A program made the translations under genes and the position numbers. This document shows, piece by piece, positions 1-9,661 of a stretch of 64,000 bases of DNA. Where the stretch lies: positions 47,183,777 through 47,247,776 of the forward strand of contig OX439050.1 in the NCBI GenBank assembly GCA_949317995.1. The letters run 5' to 3'. Below the pieces are notes generated by a model. That model did not search any database. It was not told where the DNA came from and saw only the letters and a list, made by a program, of their open reading frames with translations. The stretch's first letter is position 1. Each line of letters opens with the position of its first letter. The DNA comes from Acholoe squamosa (Eukaryota > Annelida > Polychaeta > Phyllodocida > Polynoidae).

Positions 1-65
1 CCATGCATCAAATGCATCAACTCACCAACCTGAACCACTACATCCCAACTCACCAACCATTACAC

Positions 66-756
66 CCCTTGAAGGACCACTAATGCATTAATGCATCATG
101 CCCATCGGTCATCATGATACTACATTCATGCATCATGAGGACCATATGAGTTGATACACACACTGCAAAAGGGTCGGCATAATGCTCCAATTAAGTGTTG
201 GAGAGCATGCAGACTCTAATCCCACCTTACCAACCACTAAAATATAGAACCAGCCTGTACATAGCAGTGTGCGATGCCTACCCCGGTACTGCTGACTGTC
301 CAGGATCACCTTGTGCTAAAACTCTAACCCACATTAACAATTACTGAAATAAATATGTATACATATAAACCCAGCCTGTAAAATAGCAGTGTGTGACACC
401 TACCAATGACTATCCAGGATCGCCTTGTGTTAAATACCTAAAACCCAAAACCACCAATCACTCTGTATGTACCTGAAGTGACATGGAATGTGTAAAAATA
501 GACACCAGTAAACAGAACAACAGCTGTGTAGGTATTACCAGTCTGCAACATGTGTATTTGTAGCAGTAACTGCTCCAAATATAACAATACTATGTGACTG
601 GGCTCCTAATATGGGAATGACTTGCTTGTTTTCCATTCTAAGACTCTAATTAACCAATGCCATGTCACTTTGAACTCCTAATATGCACTTCATACATTGG
701 TGCATCATGATGTCCAATGGACATGATGCATTAATGCATCAGAGGCCCTTGAAGGG
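66..756. mobile_element. Terminal-inverted-repeat element, CCCTTGAAGG type (left arm)
   Basis: The ends are about 55-base inverted repeats: CCCTTGAAGG followed within 20 bases by AATGCATTAATGCATCATG, mirrored at about 700-756. The interior of about 580 bp has no coding capacity. A non-autonomous DNA transposon is the simplest reading. I could not define a target-site duplication. A second element with the same kind of ends lies at 7881-8091. Confidence 0.5.
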
Positions 757-766
757 TTAAGAGGTG

Positions 767-1690
767 TGTGCGGCCCTACTGTGGAGGAGGGGGTATGAGA
801 GCTGTCAAAGTCGTGACCATTAGGGTGTGTTACAGTTAGGCCTCTGGGATGTCACAGGGTGGTTAGCTGCAGGTAGACATTGGCAACACATGGTTAGGTG
901 ACTACACTATGAGTAGAAGCTCCTCAATATATTAGAATATATTAGATAGAATATTGTTAGATGACTATATGGAATGATTGGTATGTAAATTACATGATTT
1001 AACATGTACAACAAGAGATTAAGATCTAATTGCAATGTGTGTATAGTTTTCAGGTAAGTGCATCCTAGTCATCTTACCCAAAGGTCAACTTAATGCATTG
1101 GTTTGTTTGCCCGAAAAGACCCATAAATATTAACAATCAGTAACTGTAACACATCCTATGAAGGGCCAAGTGGGGGGAGGGCAGGTCCTCTGTGTGTGTC
1201 TCAGTGCTATGGTCACATGACCAGTTCTGAAGGCCAGGTGTACGAGTCAAGCTGACCTGTTCACAGTTTGTTAGATGTGCTTGATACTACGGATAGCATT
1301 ATTACATAGCTGTAATGGTTAAAGGCTATGGGCCACAAAAACCAAAAAAAAATCTAGGACTTTGCCAAGCATGTTGTAGAAATTCATTGTTTCTCCATAC
1401 TATCAACCATTCAGTGATCATGGTCACTGAAAAGCAATTATTCTTTGCTGGGTTTTCACTGGTGGGTGTTAGAAATGTTCATTTCCTGCTTGGGATATCA
1501 GAAAAAATCATTGGCAAATATGTGCATACATGTCAAATAACAATTTTAGAGAACCTTTGAAAATTTTGAAAAAATCATATGGAGTAGAACGTGTTGTCCT
1601 CTTGAACCACTTAGTAGGATGTTGCCTCCAGGTCTTCATTGGTTCAACTTCATGCACCTATAAAGACAAATGGTATATCCATTACTCACT
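767..1690. other. Non-coding arm sequence, nothing recognised
   Basis: Single-copy-looking sequence within the palindrome arm; the counterpart is about 22730-23660. An 81-codon open frame at 1315-1560 also exists in the mirror copy at 22856-23101, but shared frames are expected from duplication. It has no recognisable domain, so I do not call it a gene. Confidence 0.5.
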
Positions 1691-1711
1691 AGGTTATGCC
1701 AAACAAACAGA

Positions 1712-2515
1712 AGGAGGTAGGTGTGGACGTAGAGGGAGCTGGGTGTGGACATAGAGGGAGGTGAGAGTGGACACAGGGGGAGGTGGGTGTGGACACTGAG
1801 GGAGGTGGTTGTGGACATAATGGGGATGTGTAGGAAGATAGAGGGAGGTGGGTGTGGACACGGAGGGAGGTGGGTGTGGATAGAGAGGGATTTGGATGTC
1901 GACATAGAGGGATTTGGGTAGACCCAAAGGGAGGGCGGGTGTGGACATAGAGGGAGGTGGGTGTGGACCCAGAGGGAGGTGGGTGTAAACACAGAGGGAG
2001 GTGGGTGTGAACAAAGAGGGAATTGAGTGTTGACATAGAGGGAGGTGGGTGTGGATAATGAGGGAGGTGGGTGTGGACACAGAAGGAGGTGGGTGTGGAC
2101 ATAGAGGGAGGTGGGTGTTGACATAGAGGGAGTTTGGTGTGTACAAAGAGTGAGGTGTGTGTGAACAAAGAGGTCAGTGGTTGTGGACAAAGAGGTAAGT
2201 GAGTGTGGACAAAGAAGTAAGTGGGTGTGGACATAGAAGGAGGTGGGTGTGGACATAGAGGGAGGTGGGTGTGAACATACAGGGAGGTGGGTGTGAACAT
2301 ACAGGGACATGAGAGTGGACACAGAGGGAGGTGGGTGTGGACACAGAGAGCTTTGGGTGTGGACATAGTGGGGATGGGTAGGAAGATAGAGGGAAGGCAG
2401 GTGTGGACACAGAGGGAGATGGGTGTGGATACAGAGGGAGGTGGGTGTAGACACAGAGGAAAATGGGTGTGGACATAGAGGGAGGTGGGTGTGGACACAG
2501 AAGGAGGTGGGTACT
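1712..2515 (+). repeat. 22-bp G-rich minisatellite (left arm, outer limb)
   Basis: Degenerate tandem repeat with unit close to GGGAGGTGGGTGTGGACATA plus two bases. Variants are CACAGA for CATAGA and TGAACA for TGGACA. Since 22 is not a multiple of three, each frame on the C-rich strand runs through the same 22-residue repeat rich in His, Pro, Ser, Thr and Leu. This gives long overlapping open frames (up to 296 codons) that are not evidence of a gene. The G-rich strand has runs of three G that could form quadruplexes. Confidence 0.9.
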
Positions 2516-2836
2516 GTGGCCCACAAGGGTCAAATTGAAGTTGGAGCAAAGAGTTGACTTTCACAAAAAAAGTCCAAACGCAAAATCAATGTTCAAAGTC
2601 AATTTCATTTCATTGCTGTCAAGCTGTCAAGGTGTCAACTCATGAATGCAAACCCACTTGTGACAGGTATCTTTTGGCTTTGCATGGTACACTCTATGTC
2701 TTTCTATATGTCTATACCAGCAACTACTGGGTAGCTATTGGTTCCCTCACATAATAACTGATGGTTCCGATATAGAGTAGCTACCGGTTCCCATACCTAG
2801 TAGCAAAAGAGTGATCTGGATAAATTCTGGATGAAA

Positions 2837-5040
2837 AAGGTATAAGTCAAAAATGGGCAAATTGGGAAAGTTGCGTGAAACTAGGTCATAAGCAGTCAAG
2901 ATAGTTAAAATTTGTCGAAATAGGTCAAATTGGTTCCAAGTAGGTAAAATTGAATGAAATTAGGTCAGACTAGGATAAATTATGTCAAGTTGGTTGAAAA
3001 TGGGTCAATCAGGTCAAATTCTATCAAATTAGGTCAACGGTGGTAAGAATAGATCACATTGGTCAAAATTAGGTCCAAGTGGGTTCAAATAAGTCAAATT
3101 GGTCAAAAGTAGGTCAATTAAGGTCGAATTATGTCAGAGTAGGTAAGGGTCGAAAATCATAGAAGGTTTGCATATGACGAATTTGGAGGTATTCCAGCCC
3201 CTACTCTTCGAATTTTAGTTTTCCCCTCTATTTCTTTGGCTCAAAGTGTCAGGCTGGATGAGATCTTCATGTTACATATGGGTTTTGATGGTCCCATATG
3301 CATATTTTAGGCTCCAGGGGGGTAAAATGTGCCCAAAATGAACAAAATTGTCTGGGCGAAATTGTGTCTGGGAGAATGACATTTGGGTTACAATCAATGT
3401 TGAGGGCCTAATTTCCTACAGAAACAATCTTCATACCTCCATGAAAATCTCAGGTCCAGACTAATCTGACCTGTAGATTCAGAAAATCACATTATCATTT
3501 ATGTCAGATGTGTCCTTGCTATTGTAAAAGAAGCATACTTATTAGAATTCTTTTTCTGGGCACATGTCTGGGCGAATGACATGTAAGGCCCCATATGCAC
3601 ATTTTCTATGATTTGTGACCTAAGGATAGGTCAAATATAGCAAAAATATGTCAAATTGGTAAAAGGTAGGCCGATGAGGTGAAATCAGGTCAAATTTGGT
3701 AAAAGTAGGTCAAATTGGTCAAAAGTAGGTCAATTAGGTCCAAGTAGGTTAAGATAGGTAAAATAAGTTCAAATTTTGTGTTAAAACAGGTAAAATTGGT
3801 CAAAAGTAGGTCCAGTATGTCAAAGTAGGCTAAGGTAGGTCAAATATGGCGAAAATAAGTCAATTTGGTTAAAGGTGGGTCAAGGAGGTTAAATCAGGTC
3901 AAATATGGTAAAAGTAGGTCAAATTGGTCAAAGGTAGGTCAGTAGGTCAAATCAGGCTAAGATAGGTCAAATTAGGTCAAATAATGGTGAAAATAGGTCA
4001 AATTGTTCAAAAGAAGGTCAATTAGGTAAGGATAGTTCAAATTAGGTCAAATATCTTAAAATAGGTCAAATCAGTCAAAAGTAGCACGATTAGGTCAAAG
4101 TAGGTTAGAATAGGTCATATTAGGTCAAATATAGTCAAAGTAGGTCAGATTGGTCAAAAATAGTTAAAGTCGACCTTATTCTGACAAATTTTGACATAAT
4201 TTGACCTAAATGACCTACTTTTACCTATTTCCAGCATATTTGACCTTACTTCACCTATCATACCCTACATTTTGACAAAATTGACCTACTTTTGACCAAT
4301 TTGATCTATTTCAACCATATTTGATCTATCCTGACCTTATTGGACCTAATTGACCTACTTTTGATCAATATGACCTGTTTTCACTATATATGACCTTAAT
4401 TGACCCATCCTGACCTAATTGACCTATTTTGACCAATTTGACCTGTTTTCACCATGTTTGACCTAATTTGATTTACTTTGACCTTATCCAGTGGCTTCCA
4501 CCATATTTGACCTAATTTGACCTATCCTACCCTTATTGACCTAATTTTTACCAATAAGACCTATTTTCACCCTATTTGACTTAATTTCAACTATCCTGAC
4601 ATTATTTATCTACTTTTGACCAATTTGACCTAATTTCCCCATATTTACTCTAATTTATCCTATCCTACCCTATTTGACCTGCTTTTCACCAATTTGCCAT
4701 ATTTTTCCAGCATATTTGACCTAATTTGACCTATCCTACCCTTATTGACCTACTTTTTATCAATTAGACCTAATTTCACCCTATTTGACTTAATTTCACC
4801 TATCCTGACCTTATTGACCTACTTTTGACCAATTTGACCTATTTTCACCATATTTACGCTTATTTGTCCTATCCTACCCTAATTGACCTGCTTTTGACCA
4901 ATTTGGCCTATTTTCACCATATTTGACATAATTTGACCTATGCTACCCGAATAGACATACTTTTGACCAATATGACCTATTTTCAACATATTAATTGACC
5001 TAATTTGACCTATCCTGACCCAATTGACTTATTTTGACAG
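2837..5040. repeat. AGGTCA/TGACCT satellite array, left arm
   Basis: Degenerate array of AGGTCAAATT-type units. It reads AGGTCA on the plus strand from 2837 to about 4155 and TGACCT from about 4160 to 5040, with a single switch point. Three or four copies of the GGTCA/TGACC core occur per 60 bases. The part at 3170-3600 is a less repetitive island. A longer period is visible around the marker ATCCTACCC (4517, 4732). It has no coding potential. Confidence 0.88.
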
Positions 5041-5044
5041 CTAT

Positions 5045-5510
5045 TCTTTTAAGAACTCGTAATTACCTGATGTAGGAACCAGCAGGCACTCTATTTGGGA
5101 ACCAGCAGGAAGTGGGTGCAGGAACCAGCACCTAATGGATGTGGGAACCACTACCAGCTAGTCTATGTGGAAGCCAGCAGGTACTGGGTGCAAGAACCAG
5201 CAAGGGTGTGGGATCCAGCAGCTACTTGGGTTAGGAACCATTTTATATGGGAACCAGCAGCTACTGGATGTGGGAACCAGCATGTACTTGGTACAGGAAA
5301 CAGCAACTAATGTGCATGGGAACCACCAAGTGCTGGGTGTGGGAACCAGCAGCTACTTGGTATGGGATCCAGTGCCAGTAGCGGATAGGTGTGGAACCGC
5401 AGTTACAGTGGGTGGGAACCACCAGTTACAGGATGCTGGAACCACCAACTACTTGGTGTGGAACCATCAGTTATTATGTGAGGGAACCGATAGCTACCCA
5501 GTAGTTGCTG
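5045..5510 (+). repeat. 23-bp GGAACC minisatellite, left arm
   Basis: Tandem repeat with unit like TGGGAACCAGCAGCTACTGG plus three bases. A short remnant of the same repeat lies in the other limb at 2715-2835. Open frames of 71 and 143 codons across it are repeat by-products. Confidence 0.8.
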
Positions 5511-5846
5511 GTATAAACTTTGTTCATATAGAAAGACATAGAGTGCACCATGCAATGCTAAAAGATACCTGTCACAAGTTGGTTTTCATGAGTTGACATC
5601 TTGACAGTTTGACAGCAATGAAATGAAATTAACTTTGAACATTAATATTGGTTTTGGACTCTAACTTTTTTGTGAAAGTCAACTCTTTACTTCAACTTCA
5701 ATTTGACCCTTGTGGGCCACTGTAGGTGGGTGTAAACGCAGAGGGAAGTGGGTGTGACCACAGAGGGAACTGGGTGTTGACATAGAAAGAGGTGGGTGTG
5801 GACACAGAGGGAGGTGTGTGTGGACACAGAGGGAGATGGGTGTGGA

Positions 5847-6028
5847 GTGAGTGAGTGAGTAATAGATGTTTAACGCCATTTCGACAGCTAAGGTCATATT
5901 CATGGCGAGAACGACATTACGCAATTTCAGAGGAATGTGTCAGTGCCCGCGCATATGTGCACCACACACATCCTGAGGGGATAGGAAAGATGAGAAGCAG
6001 ACCCTTTTAAGTGGGCTAGGGAAGCCCG
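5847..6028 (+). mobile_element. SINE-like GTGAGTGAGT element, copy A (left arm only)
   Basis: Begins with GTGA repeats followed by GTAATAGATGTTTAACGCCA, continues through a conserved body (AAGGTCATATTCATGGCGAG; TGTGCACCACACACATCC) and ends TAGGGAAGCCCG. It is flanked by 13-base direct repeats AGATGGGTGTGGA (5834-5846, 6029-6041), so it inserted inside the 22-bp minisatellite. The mirror site in the right arm is empty. The 12-13 base duplications suggest target-primed retroposition. I see no clear tRNA promoter boxes, so the class is unsettled. Confidence 0.8.
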
Positions 6029-6309
6029 AGATGGGTGTGGACATATAGGGAGTTAAGTGTGGACACAGAGAGAGGGGGGTGTGGACATAGAGGGAGGTGG
6101 GTGTGGACACAGAGGGAGGTGGGTGTGTATATAGGGGGAGGTGTGTGTGCACTTAGAGGGGATGTGGACATAGAGAGGATGTGGATGTGTGAGGGGGTGC
6201 ATGTGGACATGAGGCATGTGAGTGTATGTGGATAAAAGGGAATGTATGTACATAGATGGATGTGAGTGTGGACACATATACAGACATGTAAATATACTGG
6301 GACAGAAGG

Positions 6310-7880
6310 GGAATCTGACCATGAGTGTTGCAATCTACAACAACCCTGCATACAAGTAAGTCACCTTCTGCAAGGTGCTTGTGTGAGTTACCCAAATTAG
6401 GCTGGCTGGGAATGGGTACACTATATAAGAGGTAAGGTAATCAGTACACAAGGTGGGCCCACTATGACCTGGATTGGGAAAGGGTCTGACTGCCTCTCAC
6501 ACTTAGTTGTATAGTAGTAGTATGCAGCTGCAATAAGGAGGGCTATTTCTGAACACAGCCAGTGGCCACACAATTACATGTATAGGTTTGCAATCATGCC
6601 TTCAGATGTACAATATCACATATTATTGCAAATAAAGATCCAGTCAAGTACTTAGGATTTCTTTTATGGATCATTGCAAATGCTGGTAAAGTGCTTGAAT
6701 TAGCATTCATGAATATTGCACACAACAAGGTACAATGCCATTGGTAATATTGAGATACTAGTGTCATTTCCTATTTAGGATTGTAAGTGCCCTTATGAAT
6801 AGAGCAGCAAGAAAATGGTGACCTTTGCATGTCATAATGAATAGAAAATGGTGAAAAATGGCAAATTTATGCTTACCCACTGTTACCCTCAGTTTTTGGA
6901 GACAGGTCTTGTGTGTAGGTGAGCCAGGTGGAAATGACAGCTGAGGTGGGGCAGTGCAGCCCAAACTGGTTGGTCCTGTTGGTGTTTGGGAGTGTTCAGT
7001 AGGTATCAGCAGGGGGTGAAGGGGCACTGGGGTGGTTCTATTTCCATCTGATATGTCACATTCATTTTTCAAATCATACTTAAATATGTTCTCGATGCAC
7101 ACATGTCATAACATGGTATTTATGTGTTAATAGTCCATTAAATATCACATAGTTATAGTCCATCAAATATCACATAGTTCATAGTGAGTCTATACATGAG
7201 GTGTGATGGACCTAGGCATAAACCTGTTACAGTGTATTTTCAATGGATGGAACTATGGCATGCATCCCATATGAAGGAAGTCTGGTGTAAATTTGAGATT
7301 TCCCCAAATATTTTCCCCCAAAAATGACACAAAAGTGAGTCAGAAAAGTTTTCCATGTGAGTATCTTGATGCTCATTTTTGAGAAGATTAATTCTTGACA
7401 CTCAGCAATGATTGCTGGTCTCATATATGTACCAGTGGTTAGTAGGGGTGGGGAGGTGTTAAAATAACTCTTCAGCACTAAAATTTCATAAGTACCTGTC
7501 TTGGATATGGACCAGGGGTAAAGACCAAACCAAATGTCTGGGTATTTATTTAGTACAATGAATAAGGCACAGTGAGATTTTGGGCGCTTTTACACGGTTA
7601 AGTAGACAGCACAGACAGTGTTAAATGATGCCAGTATATTTTTCATGGGAGGCTGAGTTTAGATATGCTTTTACATTCACCCATTTATGTATCAGAAATC
7701 CCCCTCCCCATCTGACTAAAATGACCTGTTCTGTAAGTATGTACCACAGGTGGTTTGCCTGCACCCTACCACCTTGACAGTCTAAATTTAGCTGACTCTT
7801 TACTTAGTGCCCGTAAACAACTTACCATGCCCTATAATCATTGAGTGCCTATTTGTCAGGCCTCTAAATGCTACCTAACT
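6310..7880. other. Non-coding arm sequence, nothing recognised
   Basis: Unique-looking sequence whose mirror is 15610-17385. Small open frames here (for example 6764-7102 on the minus strand) have no recognisable domains and I see no splice structure. I do not annotate genes. Confidence 0.5.
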
Positions 7881-8091
7881 CTTTAAGGTCTGCTGATGCA
7901 GTAGTGTAACGTGCCCATTGGCTGGCATGTTTTACCGATGAAGACTTGGGGAGTCTGCTTGCCAGCAGTTCATTGGGGCATCATGCTGATCTTCTCAAAG
8001 CTTAAGCATGACGTTTGAATGTAGCCCTGGCTGCATTAATGCATCATGACAACCAAAATGCATTATTGCATTAGGGTTAGCCCTTAAAGGG
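7881..8091. mobile_element. Short inverted-repeat element, CTTTAAGG type (left arm)
   Basis: About 210 bp. The ends CTTTAAGGTCTGCTGATGCA and, inverted, CCCTTTAAGGGCTAACCCTA are followed by TGCATTAATGCATCATG motifs like those of the element at 66-756. Probably the same non-autonomous family. The mirror copy is at 15397-15606. Confidence 0.4.
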
Positions 8092-8171
8092 TTCAACTCT
8101 GTTCAAGACATGTCTAGGAAACATGCACATTTAGTGAGATATCAATAAGGGTCATAATTATTAGAACGGGA

Positions 8172-8295
8172 GAGTGAGTGAGTAATAAATGTTTAACGCC
8201 ATTTTGACAACTGAGGTCATATTCATGGCGAGAACTACATTACGCATCTTCACAGATGAATGTGTCAGTGCCCATGCATATGTGCACCACACACA
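8172..8295 (+). mobile_element. SINE-like GTGAGTGAGT element, copy C (left arm)
   Basis: A 124-bp copy ending after CACCACACACA, so it lacks the 3-prime part seen in copy A. It is flanked by an imperfect 13-base duplication (TATTAGAACGGGA at 8159-8171, TATTAGAATGGGA at 8296-8308). It is present in both arms, hence older than the inverted duplication. Confidence 0.7.
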
Positions 8296-8389
8296 TATTA
8301 GAATGGGACACATAATATTATGATTCAATCAACTTTATGTATCAATTTTGTCAGTAGCTTAAGTCAATCAATTTTCCTTTTTTTGGGGG

Positions 8390-8630
8390 GGCAAGGCCCT
8401 CCCTCTTTTTTTTCTGCCTCGCTCTCTTTCTATTTTGCTCTCTTTCTCTCTCTTCCCTCCCTCTATTGCCTTCCTCTCTTTCTCCCGTTTCCCTCTCCCT
8501 TTCTCTCTCTCTCTCCTTTCCCTCTCTCTCTCTCTCTCTTTCTCTCTTTATATCTATCTCTCTTGCTCTCTCTGTGCCTCTCTTGCCCTCTCATTTCGTT
8601 CCATCTCACTCCCTCTCTCTGTTCTTTGGA
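8390..8630 (+). repeat. CT-rich low-complexity tract (left arm)
   Basis: Polypyrimidine tract of CTCTCT/TTTCTC, preceded by a short G run. Overlapping Ser/Leu-rich open frames at 8320-8728 are low-complexity artefacts. The mirror GA-rich tract is 14860-15110. Confidence 0.85.
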
Positions 8631-9333
8631 CCAAACCAGGATTCCATGCTCACACAGAGGCCCCTGGTGGGCTCTGGCATCTTCACTTTATGCTGAAGAA
8701 TCAGACTTATGTGTATAAATCTCACTAGAGGGCCCTGTTAAAAACTGGGGAATATAAGGGTAATTCACGGGATTGTAGGTACTATTCCCAGGATCTTCCC
8801 GAGAATATTTGCTCACAGATTCACCAGTCGTTCACGGGTTTTTCCTGTGTCTTGTTTCGAGGGTATGAGCACAGGTTATGTCACTTGGTTATCAACTGAG
8901 CTGATTGCTGGTAGAACAGAATGAATTCATTTAGGAAGGATCACTAAAAAAGTTCCCGAGGTTATTGTCAGAGTTATAAGTACAGTCAACTCCCACCAGC
9001 GGTCATTCCTCTAATGTACACTACACCATACAGCCAACTTCTCAAGTACCCAAACATAATACACATATAGAATTATAGAATCAGTCTCCCTCTAATGCAA
9101 TCATCCCTCCAATGTGGTCTAAAGTGAAACGGGTGGCCACATAAGAGGGAGTCGACAAAATTGATAGCAAAAATTGTCACTCCACCATAGGCCTACCCAT
9201 TCTGTCTGATAAGTGCTCGCATCCTTCACACGATATGGAGATACTGAGGCGACATCTGCTTGATCCCTATTTCACCATTATGCTCCTACAACCCCTTTGA
9301 TGTAACCCATGGGACAAAACGTAAAACCCCCTC

Positions 9334-9490
9334 TGACGTCATATAAACCCTTTAATGACGTCACTAGGGACGCTCTAATTTACATCCGGGCACTAGACGC
9401 CGCCGGAAGTAGACAGCTCGCGGGCGGAAGAGAGCTTTGAGTTACAGGAAAGGCCACTTCCGTTTTGTCAGCTTTGAGTTTGTTGATTGG
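9334..9490. promoter_or_regulatory. Candidate promoter with paired CREs and ETS sites
   Basis: Within the spacer between the arms. Two perfect cAMP-response elements TGACGTCA lie at 9334-9341 and 9356-9363, 22 bases apart (about two helical turns), with TATAAA between them at 9342-9347. Downstream are ETS-like sites CCGGAAGT (9403-9410), GCGGAAG (9424-9430) and ACTTCCG (9456-9462), then an inverted CCAAT box (ATTGG at 9486-9490), in a locally CpG-containing stretch. A 37-codon open frame follows at 9548-9661. No downstream gene is recognised, so the transcription unit it would drive is unknown. Confidence 0.4.
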
Positions 9491-9661
9491 ATAGACCTCA
9501 ATAAATCGGACTCAGACTGCCAGAGTTTGGTTGGCATCTATGTAGAATGGGACGGACGTTCAGTGCAATGTGCAATTTTTGTATATTGATCGTTGATGAT
9601 GATCGAAAAAAAAATTCCAATGAAGGAAGAAATATGGTATATTCACTCGCAATGCCCTGAC

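Larger units (their letters stand above)
1707..6309. mobile_element. Foldback-like element, left arm copy
   Basis: This is a palindromic block centred near 4155. Going inward from both ends it has a 22-bp minisatellite (1712-2515 and 5727-6290), about 200 bp of unique sequence (2516-2715 and 5510-5726), a 23-bp GGAACC minisatellite (remnant at 2715-2835; full at 5045-5510), and AGGTCA-based arrays in opposite orientation (2837-4155 and 4160-5040). Long inverted repeats made of tandem repeats are the hallmark of foldback elements such as FB and Galileo in Drosophila and TU in sea urchins. No transposase gene is present. An 8-base ACAGAAGG occurs at both edges (1707-1714, 6302-6309), but the outer ends do not match each other, so a target-site duplication is not shown. 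Classification as a foldback element is inference. Confidence 0.55.
1..8865 (+). repeat. Left arm of giant inverted duplication
   Basis: This arm reads as the reverse complement of 14612-24422. Base 1 pairs with about 24422 and base 8865 with about 14612. Over the outermost roughly 190 bases I count seven differences, all transitions; near 7.9-8.05 kb there are about seven substitutions and a 2-base gap in 170 bases. The arms are therefore old enough to have diverged by a few per cent. The left end lies at the window edge, so the true outer limit is unknown. The inner limit is where identity stops after a shared CTTGTTTC. Confidence 0.93.

Noticed and set aside
1315-1560. 81-codon frame conserved between the two arms
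   Set aside because: Conservation follows from the duplication itself. No domain or splice signal supports a gene.
1707-6309. 8-base ACAGAAGG at both edges as a target-site duplication
   Set aside because: The sequences just inside the two copies are not inverted repeats of each other, so the boundary is not established.
8320-8728. Ser/Leu-rich open frames and their mirror at 14750-15168
   Set aside because: CT/GA low-complexity tract, open in several frames.
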